The notes below the pieces were generated by a model. It saw only the letters and a program-made list of their open reading frames with translations, did no database searches and had not been told where the DNA came from. Shown here in pieces: positions 53,990-61,994 of a stretch of 64,000 nucleotides of DNA. Each line of letters opens with the position of its first letter. Within the stretch, counting starts at the first letter, position 1. Source of the stretch: CAVSRC01 sp963732845. Its GTDB lineage: Bacteria; Pseudomonadota; Alphaproteobacteria; Rhizobiales; Kaistiaceae. The stretch covers positions 145,313 through 209,312 of the forward strand of contig CAVTBE010000016.1 in assembly GCA_963732845.1 (NCBI GenBank). The letters are read 5' to 3'. Made by a program: the position numbers and the translations under genes.

Positions 53990-54154
53990 ATGTCAATTGG
54001 CCTCATCCTCGTCATCATCCTCATCATCTTCCTGCTCGGGGGCTTCAGTGGCCGCTTCGGTGGCTACGGCTACGGGTTTGGTCATGGCGGGATCGGGCTC
54101 ATCGGCACCATCCTGATCATCGTTGTCGTTCTGATGCTGATAGGGCGGATCTGA
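53990..54154 (+). CDS. DUF3309-like small membrane protein
   Basis: 54 aa: two hydrophobic helices (LILVIILIIFLLGG and GTILIIVVVLMLIGRI) joined by a Gly/Tyr-rich loop (GRFGGYGYGFGHGGIG). This matches the DUF3309 pattern. ATG 53990 has CGGAG 7 bases upstream. Function unknown; common in rhizobial stress loci. Confidence 0.75.
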   Translation: MSIGLILVIILIIFLLGGFSGRFGGYGYGFGHGGIGLIGTILIIVVVLMLIGRI

Positions 54155-54174
54155 GCTGACAGGAGACGTACCCG

Positions 54175-54877
54175 ATGAGCCGCCTTCGTCCACAGCCGGA
54201 AAACCACTTCGTCGATCGCATCGGCTGGCTGCGCGCTGCGGTGCTTGGAGCAAACGACGGCATCATCTCGACCGCAAGTCTGATCGTCGGCGTCGCCGCG
54301 GCGGCCGCGACGCAAAATGCTGTCCTGATCGCCGGTGTCGCCGGCCTGGTGGCCGGCGCCATGTCGATGGCGGCCGGCGAATATGTGTCGGTCAGCTCGC
54401 AATCTGATACCGAACGGGCGGATCTCGCACGCGAGCGCAAGGAATTGATGCGAGAATCCCGCGTTCGAGCTTGATGAGCTTACCGATATCTACGTCAAAC
54501 GTGGAGTCGATCAGGGGCTTGCGCGGCAGGTTGCCCGGCAGCTGACGGCGAACGACGCCCTGGCGGCCCACGCCCGCGACGAGCTTGGGATTTCGGAAGT
54601 CACCGCCGCACGTCCGGTGCAAGCGGCGCTAACATCGGCCGTGACGTTTTCCGCCGGTGCAGCCATGCCTTTGCTCATGGTTGTCGTGTCACCCGCGAAT
54701 GCGCTTGTCCCGATCGTATCGGCGGCGTCTTTGGGCTTCCTTGCACTTCTGGGTGCGATTGGCGGAAGGGCCGGCGGTGCAAACGTTCTGCGTGCCACGG
54801 CCCGCGTGACGTTCTGGGGCGCCTTGGCGATGGCGCTCACCGCCGGTATCGGGAAACTATTCGGCACGGTCATCTGA
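54175..54877 (+). pseudogene. VIT1/CCC1-type iron/manganese transporter, frameshifted
   Basis: Frame 1 from ATG 54175 gives the VIT start (GWLRAAVLGANDGIISTASL, VAGAMSMAAGEYVSVSSQ) and runs to RKELMRESRVRA-stop. Frame 2 resumes ENPAFELDELTDIYVKRGV and ends with the C-terminal helices (ALMALTAGIGKLFGTVI-like). The shift is between about 54445 and 54452, one base too many (span 703). Full length would be about 233 aa, the family norm. VIT proteins move Fe2+/Mn2+ across membranes. Confidence 0.82.
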
Positions 54878-54952
54878 CGGTGGCGGCCACGCAGAGATAA
54901 AGGCAAAGCTGGTCACTAGAAGATGCTCATGGTGAAGACACGGAGAGATGAC

Positions 54953-55132
54953 ATGCCGCTCTGGCAGCGATTGCTGATCACGCTCGTGACCATGCTGTTG
55001 ACAAGTCTTCTCGCTGGGTTGTTGTGGCGCTGGCTCTTCAACGCAGACATTCCAAGTTACCTGAGCGGAGTTGTCGGCGGCGTAACGGCGGTGCCCGTGT
55101 GGGAGCTACTGAAACGTGTTCAGATACGGTGA
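54953..55132 (+). CDS. Small membrane protein (59 aa)
   Basis: MPLWQRLLITLVTMLLTSLLAG... then WRWLFNADIPSYLSGVVGGVTAVPVWELLKRVQIR: one strong and one weak hydrophobic helix. GGAG 7 bases before ATG 54953 favours this start over ATG 54923. No named family recognised. It is the last gene of the stress-type run on the plus strand. Confidence 0.6.
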   Translation: MPLWQRLLITLVTMLLTSLLAGLLWRWLFNADIPSYLSGVVGGVTAVPVWELLKRVQIR

Positions 55133-55269
55133 CAGCCGCGCCCGGCTGGACATCGACGGGCCGAATTGATCCCTGTCATCGGATCAAGAAATAGGGACCG
55201 GCCAGCAAGCTTCCACAACTAGGTTGATTGCGGCGAACAGAAAAGCTCGTTTGAGCATGGCAGCCTTCA

Positions 55270-55527
55270 TCACCAACCAAGAACAAAATTGCGTTGGAGC
55301 GGCTCGCAAAACAACGTGAGACGCTTCAGGTCGTCGTCCAGAAGGGCAAGCGTTGTGCGGCGCAGACTCTGAAAGAACGTGAGCCAGCCGGCGCTCGCCC
55401 GTTCGGGATGGTCTTTGGGGACCTGCGACAGCCCGTAGAGGGGGATGCGGCGATGCACGTGATGAACCGCGATGTTCCCCGTGAACCATTCCAGGGTGGC
55501 AGCTCGTAGTATGAGCAGCGATCGCAC
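55270..55527 (-). pseudogene. Fatty acid desaturase C-terminal remnant
   Basis: The minus frame reads LEWFTGNIAVHHVHRRIPLYGL then a tail of about 45 residues, matching the C-terminal region of FA desaturases (W-F-T-G-N-I-x-x-H-H-V-H-H...R-I-P). The third His box is damaged (HHVH followed by R instead of H). SYYELPP, the usual preceding motif, is in a different frame just upstream, and the N-terminal two-thirds are missing. A dead fragment. Confidence 0.65.
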
Positions 55528-55698
55528 GGTCAGAGCTTATCGGTCTCTTCTAGAATGTGGTTATACGCCGCGGTCAGGAAGCCGGAGCGCCGCCGATCGG
55601 CGCGCACTCCGTCGACTCCGGCTACCTACATAAGCACGGAGGAGCAGCGCCGCATATTGGCATCAACAGAATTAGCGAGGCCGACTTTCAATTCTCCG

Positions 55699-55779
55699 CT
55701 ATCGCCACCGGCGGAAACCGTAGTAACCGCCGCCGCCGAGGAGGAAGAAAAGAAGGACGATAATCAGGATAGTGCTCAT
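55699..55779 (-). CDS. Mini membrane protein (26 aa), DUF3309-like start
   Basis: A 26-codon ORF: MSTILIIVLLFFLLGGGGYY then GFRRWR-stop. ATG 55777-55779 has GAGG 5 bases upstream. The sequence equals the first half of DUF3309-type proteins, which normally continue to a second helix, so this is either a functional micropeptide or a truncated copy. Confidence 0.5.
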   Translation of the reverse strand: MSTILIIVLLFFLLGGGGYYGFRRWR

Positions 55780-56419
55780 AGTGTCCTCTGAAATTTAAAT
55801 CGAGAAGCTTACGTCTTGCATATCAGTCCGTATGGGGTTGATCGTCAAACCTCGGAATCTACCTAAGGCTATCCGATCGTTGCTCGGGATGTGAGCTGTT
55901 GAGCGCCTGCGCCGCCAACCGGATGTTCCGGCGACAGGACCTCTGGGTCGGGTAGCCTTTGAAGGCTAGCTCTCCACCACGTTTCTTGACGTGGTTACTG
56001 GCCGCCGCTCCTTCTACAGGCAGCAGAACGCATTGCTTGTCTGGATCATGGGCTGTCTTGATCCAGGCTATCGCCGGCTGACGACGGACGACCTGCGTTT
56101 CTCAAACCGGATCGACTGGGTGGCTTCTGTCGCCGCGACATCGCCGGATCAGTCGCTGCGGAAGAGCGGTCGCCGCCCGGCGACGCGGCGCGGATTAGGC
56201 AGGGCCGGCCCGCCTGCGGGCCCTTGCTGCTCCTGTTGACCCATCTGCTCCGGTGAGGTTGCCTAGGATCCGCCGGCCACCTGAACCAAAGTGAAAGACC
56301 CCGCGGGGCGACGAGCGCCGGCTCGATCAGCATTCGACTTTCAGATGGGAGGTAGCGCAGTCTGGTCCGGCCAGTGGCGGGCGAAGCGGCAGCGCGTGGC
56401 GGAGGCGCAGCCTCAGAAA
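55780..56419. other. Gene-free stretch
   Basis: 640 bases with no convincing ORF, SD or repeat in either strand. A compact GC hairpin GGCCCGCCTGCGGGCC lies at about 56207-56222 without a T-tract. The left end holds the promoter side of the 26-aa ORF (AT-rich, AAATTTAAAT at 55791-55800). Confidence 0.4.
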
Positions 56420-56749
56420 TCAACTCGGCGGCGCGCTGCGAGCCGCTGCTCTCAGCTCTAGTGCACGCATCTCCACCTCACTTTCAGGAACCAGCAGATA
56501 CCCTCGTTGAGCCATGCAAGCCGTGTCGACGGTGGTTCCTGCAGTGCAGGAAGCCTTATCCAGTTGAAACTGCCGTGCCATGATTGGATCGTCCTTTCCG
56601 GACCGACCGTCTTTGCGCAGCCAAATCCCCTTCACGGTCATTGGAGCGACTCCGGAACCGTATCCAGAGTTTTGCCCGACCGTGGGCGCCGCGCACCCGG
56701 CCAACAAGAGGGCGACCATCAAAACGGCCAAGGAAACAACTACTCGCAT
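56420..56749 (-). CDS. Small lipoprotein
   Basis: 109 aa. A type II signal peptide with lipobox (MRVVVSLAVLMVALLLAGC, Cys19) is followed by a short polar domain with KGIWLRKDGR and two cysteines (KASCTAG, TACMAQRGY). Likely outer- or inner-membrane anchored. Starts at ATG 56749; GGAG is 11 bases upstream. Function unknown. Confidence 0.7.
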   Translation of the reverse strand: MRVVVSLAVLMVALLLAGCAAPTVGQNSGYGSGVAPMTVKGIWLRKDGRSGKDDPIMARQFQLDKASCTAGTTVDTACMAQRGYLLVPESEVEMRALELRAAARSAPPS

Positions 56750-56823
56750 GGGTGGGTCAAACTCCGTCATGAGCTGCGTTTTGACATTCAAACATCGGTC
56801 CAGTGATGTAGCGGCGGCTCATG

Positions 56824-57114
56824 CTAGCTAGTCCTGATTTCCCAGGGTTCCTCGATGTGAGAACTCGGCGTCTCCGACTGAACCGCCGGAATGGCGGGCG
56901 CCGAGAGAGCCGTTGGGTAATCTGGCTGCGCGAAAAGCGTGTCGTAGGTCGGACCGAACTTGTCGAAGGCCGCGGCATCAATCGACGGCGCCACGACCTC
57001 GTCGGCCGCATTGCCCATGACCCAACCGCCCAACGCAAAGACCACGATGGCGGCACTGACTCCACCGCCTATTGCCCCCCACGTCGCCGCCTTCAGTTGT
57101 GATGGAACTGACAT
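56824..57114 (-). CDS. Small single-TM membrane protein
   Basis: 96 aa. An N-terminal TM helix (ATWGAIGGGVSAAIVVFALGGWVMG) is followed by a polar Pro/Ser/Ala-rich tail. The GGWVMGNAADE motif resembles a group of rhizobial hypothetical proteins with a T/G-W-G-G-W-V segment. ATG 57112-57114; a GTG 9 bases upstream is possible. It follows a frameshifted TM protein on the same strand. Confidence 0.65.
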   Translation of the reverse strand: MSVPSQLKAATWGAIGGGVSAAIVVFALGGWVMGNAADEVVAPSIDAAAFDKFGPTYDTLFAQPDYPTALSAPAIPAVQSETPSSHIEEPWEIRTS

Positions 57115-57123
57115 GTCTTGCAC

Positions 57124-57439
57124 CTAGTGCGAGGGCTGGATCGGGACCGGGGGCTGCGCCTGCGAAGTCTCGCGCTGGCGCGGAATTGCGGGGGCGATTG
57201 TCGGATGCCGGACGATCTGGCGGGTGCCGCACGTCGGCAGAAGTTGCCGCAGGACCAGCGATTGGCGCCGACATGACTGATGTCATCGTGAACGCTGGCC
57301 TGGGGTACGAAGCAAACATCCAATACGCAAAGCCAACTGCGCCCAAGGTAATAGCCGCCATCAGCAGGTAGAGGGGACGGTTTGATTCATGGCGAATGAT
57401 CGTGACCGTTTCGCGGGGCTGCGAGGCTGGATTTGACAT
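57124..57439 (-). pseudogene. Single-TM protein with proline-rich tail, frameshifted
   Basis: From ATG 57439 (AGGAG 6 bases upstream) frame 1 gives MSNPASQPRETVTIIRHESN, a TM helix (LYLLMAAITLGAVGFAYWMF) and a Pro/Ala stretch. The adjoining frame then reads CGTRQIVRHPTIAPAIPRQR and ends QPPVPIQPSH-stop 10 bases before the next gene. Frame 1 alone would overrun the next gene by about 135 bases. The span (316) is one base over a codon multiple; the shift lies between about 57240 and 57330. Confidence 0.55.
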
Positions 57440-57698
57440 GTCCATCTCCTGAACGATTGAGGCCACTTCTTCTGATGCCTACGAATCCGGAGGCCGGCTG
57501 GCGCTGCCTGTGGCGAGAAGTCATTCGAGAGCTGGAGAGGGTCGGTCGGAAACCCTCCCATGGAGAAGGGTACCACCCGCCTTGCCCGCTCAGCATAACC
57601 TTGGTGCGGGCTAGAGCCCCAACACGACCCTACGCGCGGGAGGTCGGAAAAGGTCGCCACCGGCCCACAGCCCACATATTTTTGTGAAGGGCGACGCC
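57440..57698. other. Intergenic stretch before repeat copy 2
   Basis: About 260 bases (396 up to the next gene) with no supportable gene. It holds the promoter side of the TM-protein gene on the left and the second 72-bp repeat on the right. Confidence 0.4.
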
Positions 57699-57770
57699 AA
57701 TTCTCGGCATAAGCGCCATTCGGCATCAAACGCCTAAAACCAGATCGACGCGAGGCTCGGAAACTACCCA
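57699..57770 (+). repeat. 72-bp direct repeat, copy 2
   Basis: Second copy of the repeat at 49171-49242, same orientation, 66/72 identical (differences at positions 6, 19, 21, 22, 37 and 41). It closes the segment of about 8.5 kb. Confidence 0.9.
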
Positions 57771-57835
57771 CGTCGCGGCGGCGTAGCGTCAAATGGGCTG
57801 GAGACGGCTAGTGCAGGACGGGTGTGTGAACGCGA

Positions 57836-58030
57836 TCAACTGCGACCGATGCGGGGCAGCAACCAACCCATGATCCGTGCCGGCGAATCTCCCGGGCCTT
57901 TCAGCGCGTGGCGCTCTGCGGCCTTTGTCGCGAACGAACGAGCGTCATCTTCTGTTCGGCGACTATTCTTGGGAAGCGCCATCCATTCGCGGATGACCGT
58001 CCTTCGCACGTCGTGGTCCGGGGTTTTCAA
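57836..58030 (-). CDS. Small hypothetical protein (64 aa), TTG start
   Basis: KTPDHDVRRTVIREWMALPKNSR then DDARSFATKAAERHAL and a C-terminal MGWLLPRIGRS. It is basic and predicted helical. The start is a TTG (58028-58030) supported by GGAG 6 bases upstream. It resembles rhizobial conserved small proteins with a VRRxVIREWMxL motif; function unknown. Confidence 0.6.
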   Translation of the reverse strand: MKTPDHDVRRTVIREWMALPKNSRRTEDDARSFATKAAERHALKGPGDSPARIMGWLLPRIGRS

Positions 58031-58275
58031 CAGGCGCTCCTATACGTAGGGAAAGGCAACAAACCGCTCCGAATGCGAAAGGGCAATGGACGCCGTGAGG
58101 TCGCTGTCGAGAGGGACAGCGCGGCGGACGTTTCTCGGGCGCCAACCATCCGGTGAGCAATCAGCGCCAGCAGGAAGGTTGTCGTCTGAAACGCGCAGGA
58201 CTTGACCTGAGCCCCGCGCCTGGTGGCGAGATATTGCGGATTCTGCGAGAGACCGCCGAAATGCCCGCTCGCACC

Positions 58276-58536
58276 TCAAACGAGCGAGTCGCCAGATACG
58301 ATCGACACGACATCAACCACCACCGGCACAGAGTCGCGGGCCGCAAGCCTGACAATTTTGGACTTCAGTTCACCGGCCTTTGCTTGACACCGAGGATATT
58401 CGCGTCGCAGCCGTGCGGTCAGCGTCCCGACGTATAGAGGGGATCGGTTGAATTGTGCCCGCCGGATTTCCACCGAGGCCGCCCGAAGCGCGGCCCTTCG
58501 CGCAGGTCCATCCAGCATCTCTCTTTTTTTGACCAT
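58276..58536 (-). CDS. Hypothetical basic protein (86 aa)
   Basis: MVKKREMLDGPARRAALRAA... with SVEIRRAQFNRSPLYVGTLT, strongly basic then a hydrophobic end (VPVVVDVVSIVSG). GGGAGGAG just upstream of ATG 58536 supports translation. No family recognised. It follows a CsbD-like gene on the same strand (30-base gap). Confidence 0.5.
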   Translation of the reverse strand: MVKKREMLDGPARRAALRAASVEIRRAQFNRSPLYVGTLTARLRREYPRCQAKAGELKSKIVRLAARDSVPVVVDVVSIVSGDSLV

Positions 58537-58565
58537 GACTCCTCCCGCGCCGGCGGGACGTTGAC

Positions 58566-58787
58566 CTAGAACTCTCGGCCGTCCGCCCACAGGTCGACCC
58601 TGGTTTGCGCTTGATTCTTGTCCAAGCCGTAGTTGGCTTGGACCTGCATTACCAGATCGGCCCTATTCTTGACGGCTGCCAGCTCGACTTCGTCAAGCTC
58701 GCCCCAGGCTCGCCGCATATCGGCGATGACAATCCTGTGACGAAATATTGCTTCTGTACTATGGAGTATTTTTGCAATTTTATCCAT
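58566..58787 (-). CDS. CsbD-like stress protein
   Basis: 73 aa. The central pattern WGELDEVELAAVKNRADLVM followed by QVQANYGLDKNQAQTRVDLW fits CsbD (W-G-x-L...L-V...Y-G...A...V-D-x-W). The N-terminal first CsbD half is replaced by an unrelated helix, so it is a diverged member. The frame is open to 58832 (TTG). ATG 58787 has AGGT 8 bases upstream. CsbD proteins are general-stress induced with unknown activity. The upstream region is AT-rich. Confidence 0.65.
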   Translation of the reverse strand: MDKIAKILHSTEAIFRHRIVIADMRRAWGELDEVELAAVKNRADLVMQVQANYGLDKNQAQTRVDLWADGREF

Positions 58788-59012
58788 CGCACATACCTGC
58801 AAAGCAGTCGAAATTCGCTCATTGTTAACCAATATAAGTGGGGCGTGTCGACGGCGTTACAATCCCCATACAAAGATATATATTTTGCTCGACAGTTGGT
58901 TACGGGACTACGAAGCGGGCCGTGGCGTTCGCCAGGTCAGTACTCGATGAGTCGGCGGTTATTGGCTGGTTGAAAGAAGCGGTGGGGATCGCGGTGCTGG
59001 CGCAATAGTCCG

Positions 59013-59147
59013 GTGACCGACGCGCAGCGCGAGGCGATCCTACGCTGGCACTGGGACGGGGTGACCATCGCTGACATCGCGCGCCGGCTCGGCGTGATCA
59101 CCAGACGGTGTCGAGGGCGATCCGCCGCGCCGCGCTTCGCGATCTAG
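59013..59147 (+). pseudogene. HTH-domain fragment
   Basis: A 44-codon stretch from GTG 59013: TDAQREAILRWHWDGVTIAD then IARRLGVITRR and a degenerate tail to TAG. It resembles the start of a GcrA-like or sigma region 4-like helix-turn-helix, with the rest missing. Probably a remnant; confidence is low because the frame is short. Confidence 0.35.
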
Positions 59148-59279
59148 AGGCGCCGGAGGCCGAAGCGGCGCGCTCAGGCGACACCGCCGCGGCGGAGGGC
59201 ATGGGCACCAGGCGCCGGGCATCGGTGACCAGCCGGGTCTCGGGGCGCGACCGGGAGGCGCCGGAGGCCGAGACGAGAG

Positions 59280-59498
59280 GAGGCTCGCCATGGCGGGGCG
59301 CAGCCCGACGATCTGCAGAGCAACCGGGCCCAGCACATCGTCCATCTCGATGGGAATGCTGATCGCCGGAAGCCCAGAGTAGTTCGCAAAGAATATGTTA
59401 GCGGGGGACACCGCCTGCGCGCCGGACTGGCTCGCCTGTTCGACAGTCGGCACCGGGTCGACGAGGACGCCGGCATGAACCTCGCCCAGTTCCAACAT
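59280..59498 (-). pseudogene. Amidase C-terminal remnant
   Basis: The minus frame reads VLVDPVPTVEQASQSG, then SPANIFFANYSGLPAISIPI and GPVALQIVGLRPAMASLL, the C-terminal landmarks of amidase-signature enzymes (N-x-S/T-G-L-P-A-I-S-x-P and G-L-Q-x-V-G). After Leu-Leu the sequence turns into low-complexity translation. The catalytic Ser-Ser-Lys region is absent, so this is a fragment abutting the heme A synthase remnant. Confidence 0.6.
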
Positions 59499-60316
59499 GC
59501 CTACCTTTGGGAATGGGCGCGCCTCCTCACCGAGCGCGTGTGATCGACATTGTGCTTGTGATCGGGTTCATCATCCTGATCGTAGGCCGACAGCGGGCAT
59601 GGCAAATTGGACGTGCGTTCCAGACCTTGATTCTTCTTGGTGCGTGTCACGCACTTCTGGGATGGTGGCTGGGTTGGTTCGGGCTCAACCACCGCAAAGA
59701 CCTGGCGCAATTCGTAGTCGCCGCAAGGCTCACATCGGCTTGTCTGCTGTTCGCCTGGAGCATTTGGCTTGCCCGGAGCACGACGGCGAGGCGGCGGCGA
59801 CTGCCCACGTCTGCTGGCTGGCTCTGGGCTGTTGCCGGCCTCGCTGCCCTCGTCTTCGTTCAGGTGATTGGTGGCGCGTTCGTCGCGGGCCTTCGAGCCG
59901 GCACCGTCTTCAACACCTGGCCGCTCGTGGATGGCGCGTTGGTTCCCGAGGGTCTTTGGTTCTTTTCACCGTGGTGGAAGAATCTGATCGCGAATGCATT
60001 GTCTGTGCAATTTGCACACAGACTACTTGGCTACGTGATTCTGCTCTATGCGGCCGGCCTCTTGGTCGTCAGTCGCCTTCCGTCTTTCGCTCAGTGCGGC
60101 ATAAGACGTACAGCGGCGTGGACAGCTGCCCTCGTGCTAGCGCAAGCCGCTCTCGGCGTGGCAACGATCCTGTCGGCGGCTATGCTTCCTCTGGTCGTTG
60201 GCCATTTGGTGATCGCATTTGCTATCGTCGGCTTGTTGACGGCGCACCTCGCCGACCTGTCGATGGCCGCCTCACGCGTTGCTGCCCCAGAATCTGCACT
60301 CAGCTCAGCGCAGTGA
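59475..60316 (+). pseudogene. Heme A synthase (COX15/CtaA) C-terminal part, truncated and frameshifted
   Basis: The intact 269-codon frame (59507-60316) contains VFVQVIGGAFVAGLRAGTVF, NTWPLVDGALVP, SVQFAHRLLGYVILLYA and later helices, the C-terminal half of COX15/CtaA. Just upstream, another frame gives NLAQFQHAYLWEWARLL, equivalent to the conserved F-x-x-I-x-x-W-E-W-x-H-R segment but without the heme-ligand His. The first TM region is missing, so function is doubtful. The family is normally about 340-370 aa and inserts the formyl/hydroxymethyl changes of heme A. Confidence 0.8.
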
Positions 60317-60377
60317 AGCTGGAGCGCGGAGCAGCACGGCCGGTGAGTACCCCACGATCCGGGCCTGACACTTGTAT

Positions 60378-61148
60378 CTAGCAAGGCTTTCCGGTGTGCT
60401 CCGTTGACGTCAGCGCGGGAGCACTTTTGGCGGCGCGGGCTTGCGCGGCTGTAATGTAACCATCTTCCACCATCAGACTGAGTACTCGATTGCGTCGTTC
60501 TTTCGCCGGCAAGGGAAAGTGCCACGGATTGTATGCACTCGGTGCCTGCGGCAGTCCGGCGATCAGGGCAGCCTGCGGAAGCGTCAACTTGCCCACGGGC
60601 TCGTTGAAATAACCCACGGCTGCCTCCGTGACGCCCCAGCTCCGACAGCCGAGATAGATCGTATTGACGTAGAGCTCCAGTATCCGGTCCTTGGACAGGA
60701 CGCGTTCGACGCGCAGTGCCAGCAGGATCTCCTCGATCTTTCGTTGCAGCGTCAACTTGTCAGAGAGAAGGAAGTGCCGGACTAGCTGCTGGGTAATCGT
60801 CGATGCACCGATTGGCCTTTGACCGGATGCGACTCTGAAGACGTCGACGAACATCGCGCGCACGATGGCCACGATGTCGATGCCGGGATGGGAGAAAAAG
60901 TTGCGATCCTCTGCCGATAGAAAGGCGTGAATGAGCACGGGCGGCAGGTCGCCGATTGCGACGAACGGTTGGCCCGCAGGCGGATGGTACTCGGTTATCT
61001 TGCGATAGTCGGGAAGGTTGCGACCGTAATACCAGGCAACGGCCGAAATGGAGCCGGCCACGACCACGACTGAAACAACCAGGAATTTGAGGGCAATCCT
61101 GATCCAACGAGCTAAGGCCAACGTGTTTGCGCCCGGGATCGTGGACAT
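60378..61148 (-). CDS. Stand-alone GT51 transglycosylase-domain protein (PBP1A N-terminal half)
   Basis: 256 aa. An N-terminal TM helix (LKFLVVSVVVVAGSISAVAW) precedes a GT51 domain: catalytic Glu in SAEDRNFFSHPG, GASTITQQLVRHFLLS, QRKIEEILLALRVER, ELYVNTIYLG and PQAALIAGLPQAPSAYNP. It polymerises lipid II glycan. The protein stops just after the GYITAAQA linker where class A PBPs continue to the transpeptidase domain, so it is either a monofunctional glycosyltransferase or a 3'-truncated pbp1A. ATG 61148 is preferred over 61190. Confidence 0.87.
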   Translation of the reverse strand: MSTIPGANTLALARWIRIALKFLVVSVVVVAGSISAVAWYYGRNLPDYRKITEYHPPAGQPFVAIGDLPPVLIHAFLSAEDRNFFSHPGIDIVAIVRAMFVDVFRVASGQRPIGASTITQQLVRHFLLSDKLTLQRKIEEILLALRVERVLSKDRILELYVNTIYLGCRSWGVTEAAVGYFNEPVGKLTLPQAALIAGLPQAPSAYNPWHFPLPAKERRNRVLSLMVEDGYITAAQARAAKSAPALTSTEHTGKPC

Positions 61149-61234
61149 GTCATCGCCTGATCGCGACGTTTCGGTGTCCTGGCCTCGCATCGCAAGCCGA
61201 TCGCAAAATCATGGTTGCCAGGCTGAGGAACACG

Positions 61235-61777
61235 CTAGAATCGTTCTCCCGGATATGCGCCCCACAACCGCACTTCCCTTATGAATCCATTGATGGACCG
61301 AACGCTCGATCGGCACCACTTCCCGTCGCAGCCCGCGACCTGAATCTTCACGCCGGGCTTCAGCCACGCAAGAACGCGGCCCTTTGCGCTTGGCCGATCA
61401 CGAAGCGATACGTTGGGTCCGTGACTCCACGGAGTCACCAGGGCGGTTCGGCGATGTTGTGACAGGAGCGCTTCGTGCATCCAGCCGGTGTTTCCCTGCC
61501 AGTCGCGCACCCGGCGCCAGTTGCCATACTGCTCGAAGACCTCCACCGGCTCCCAGCGCCTGACATAAGTCCATTTGATGGCGTAGTCGGTGCCAGGACC
61601 GCGACGCACATTGGCCGGTATTGCCCTCACCGAAACGAAGCGCGGCGTGAAACGGCTCTTGGCCGCCGCTGAAGGCCCGGTCATCGAGACGAGGCCGAGG
61701 ACGGTGGACAACAAGACGGCAACCCGACCCCTTGGTGAAATCCGCTGCAAGGAGAGGAAGCCGGCGACGAGCGTCAC
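61235..61777 (-). CDS. Secreted SH3-domain protein
   Basis: About 180 aa. A signal peptide (RGRVAVLLSTVLGLVSMTGPSAAA) precedes two bacterial SH3-like repeats: VRAIPANVRRGPGTDYAIKW...NWRRVRDWQGNTGWMHE and GPNVSLRDRPSAKGRVLAWL. Such domains bind peptidoglycan. The frame is open to 61969 and the true start is uncertain: GTG 61777 is chosen because it places the signal peptide near the N-terminus; TTG 61750 is possible. It sits 86 bases from the GT51 gene, same strand, both envelope-related. Confidence 0.82.
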   Translation of the reverse strand: MTLVAGFLSLQRISPRGRVAVLLSTVLGLVSMTGPSAAAKSRFTPRFVSVRAIPANVRRGPGTDYAIKWTYVRRWEPVEVFEQYGNWRRVRDWQGNTGWMHEALLSQHRRTALVTPWSHGPNVSLRDRPSAKGRVLAWLKPGVKIQVAGCDGKWCRSSVRSINGFIREVRLWGAYPGERF

Positions 61778-61994
61778 GCGGCTCGCCCTTCGGGGTGAAA
61801 GTAAATCGATGTTCCGATCAATTTGATTTTCATTGCGGTTCTCGACGAGCGCCGGCCACGCGGGCCAACGATCCACGCCTCTTGTGCGCGCGCCGCATGC
61901 TGCGGACGTTCGGACAGCGACGTGCCTTTTCATGCCGGTACAGGCTTGTCGCCGCGTGAGCGCCTGCAACTGACTTGGTTACTGCAATGCAGGG

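Noticed and set aside
55557..55791. Two plus-strand ORFs opposite the 26-aa membrane ORF
   Set aside because: Overlapping frames without SD; the minus mini-ORF has a better SD and family resemblance.
56207..56222. GC hairpin as a terminator
   Set aside because: Compact inverted repeat but no T-tract and no gene ending nearby.
56046..56423. 125-codon minus ORF
   Set aside because: Pro/Arg/Ser-rich translation without SD or homology signal.
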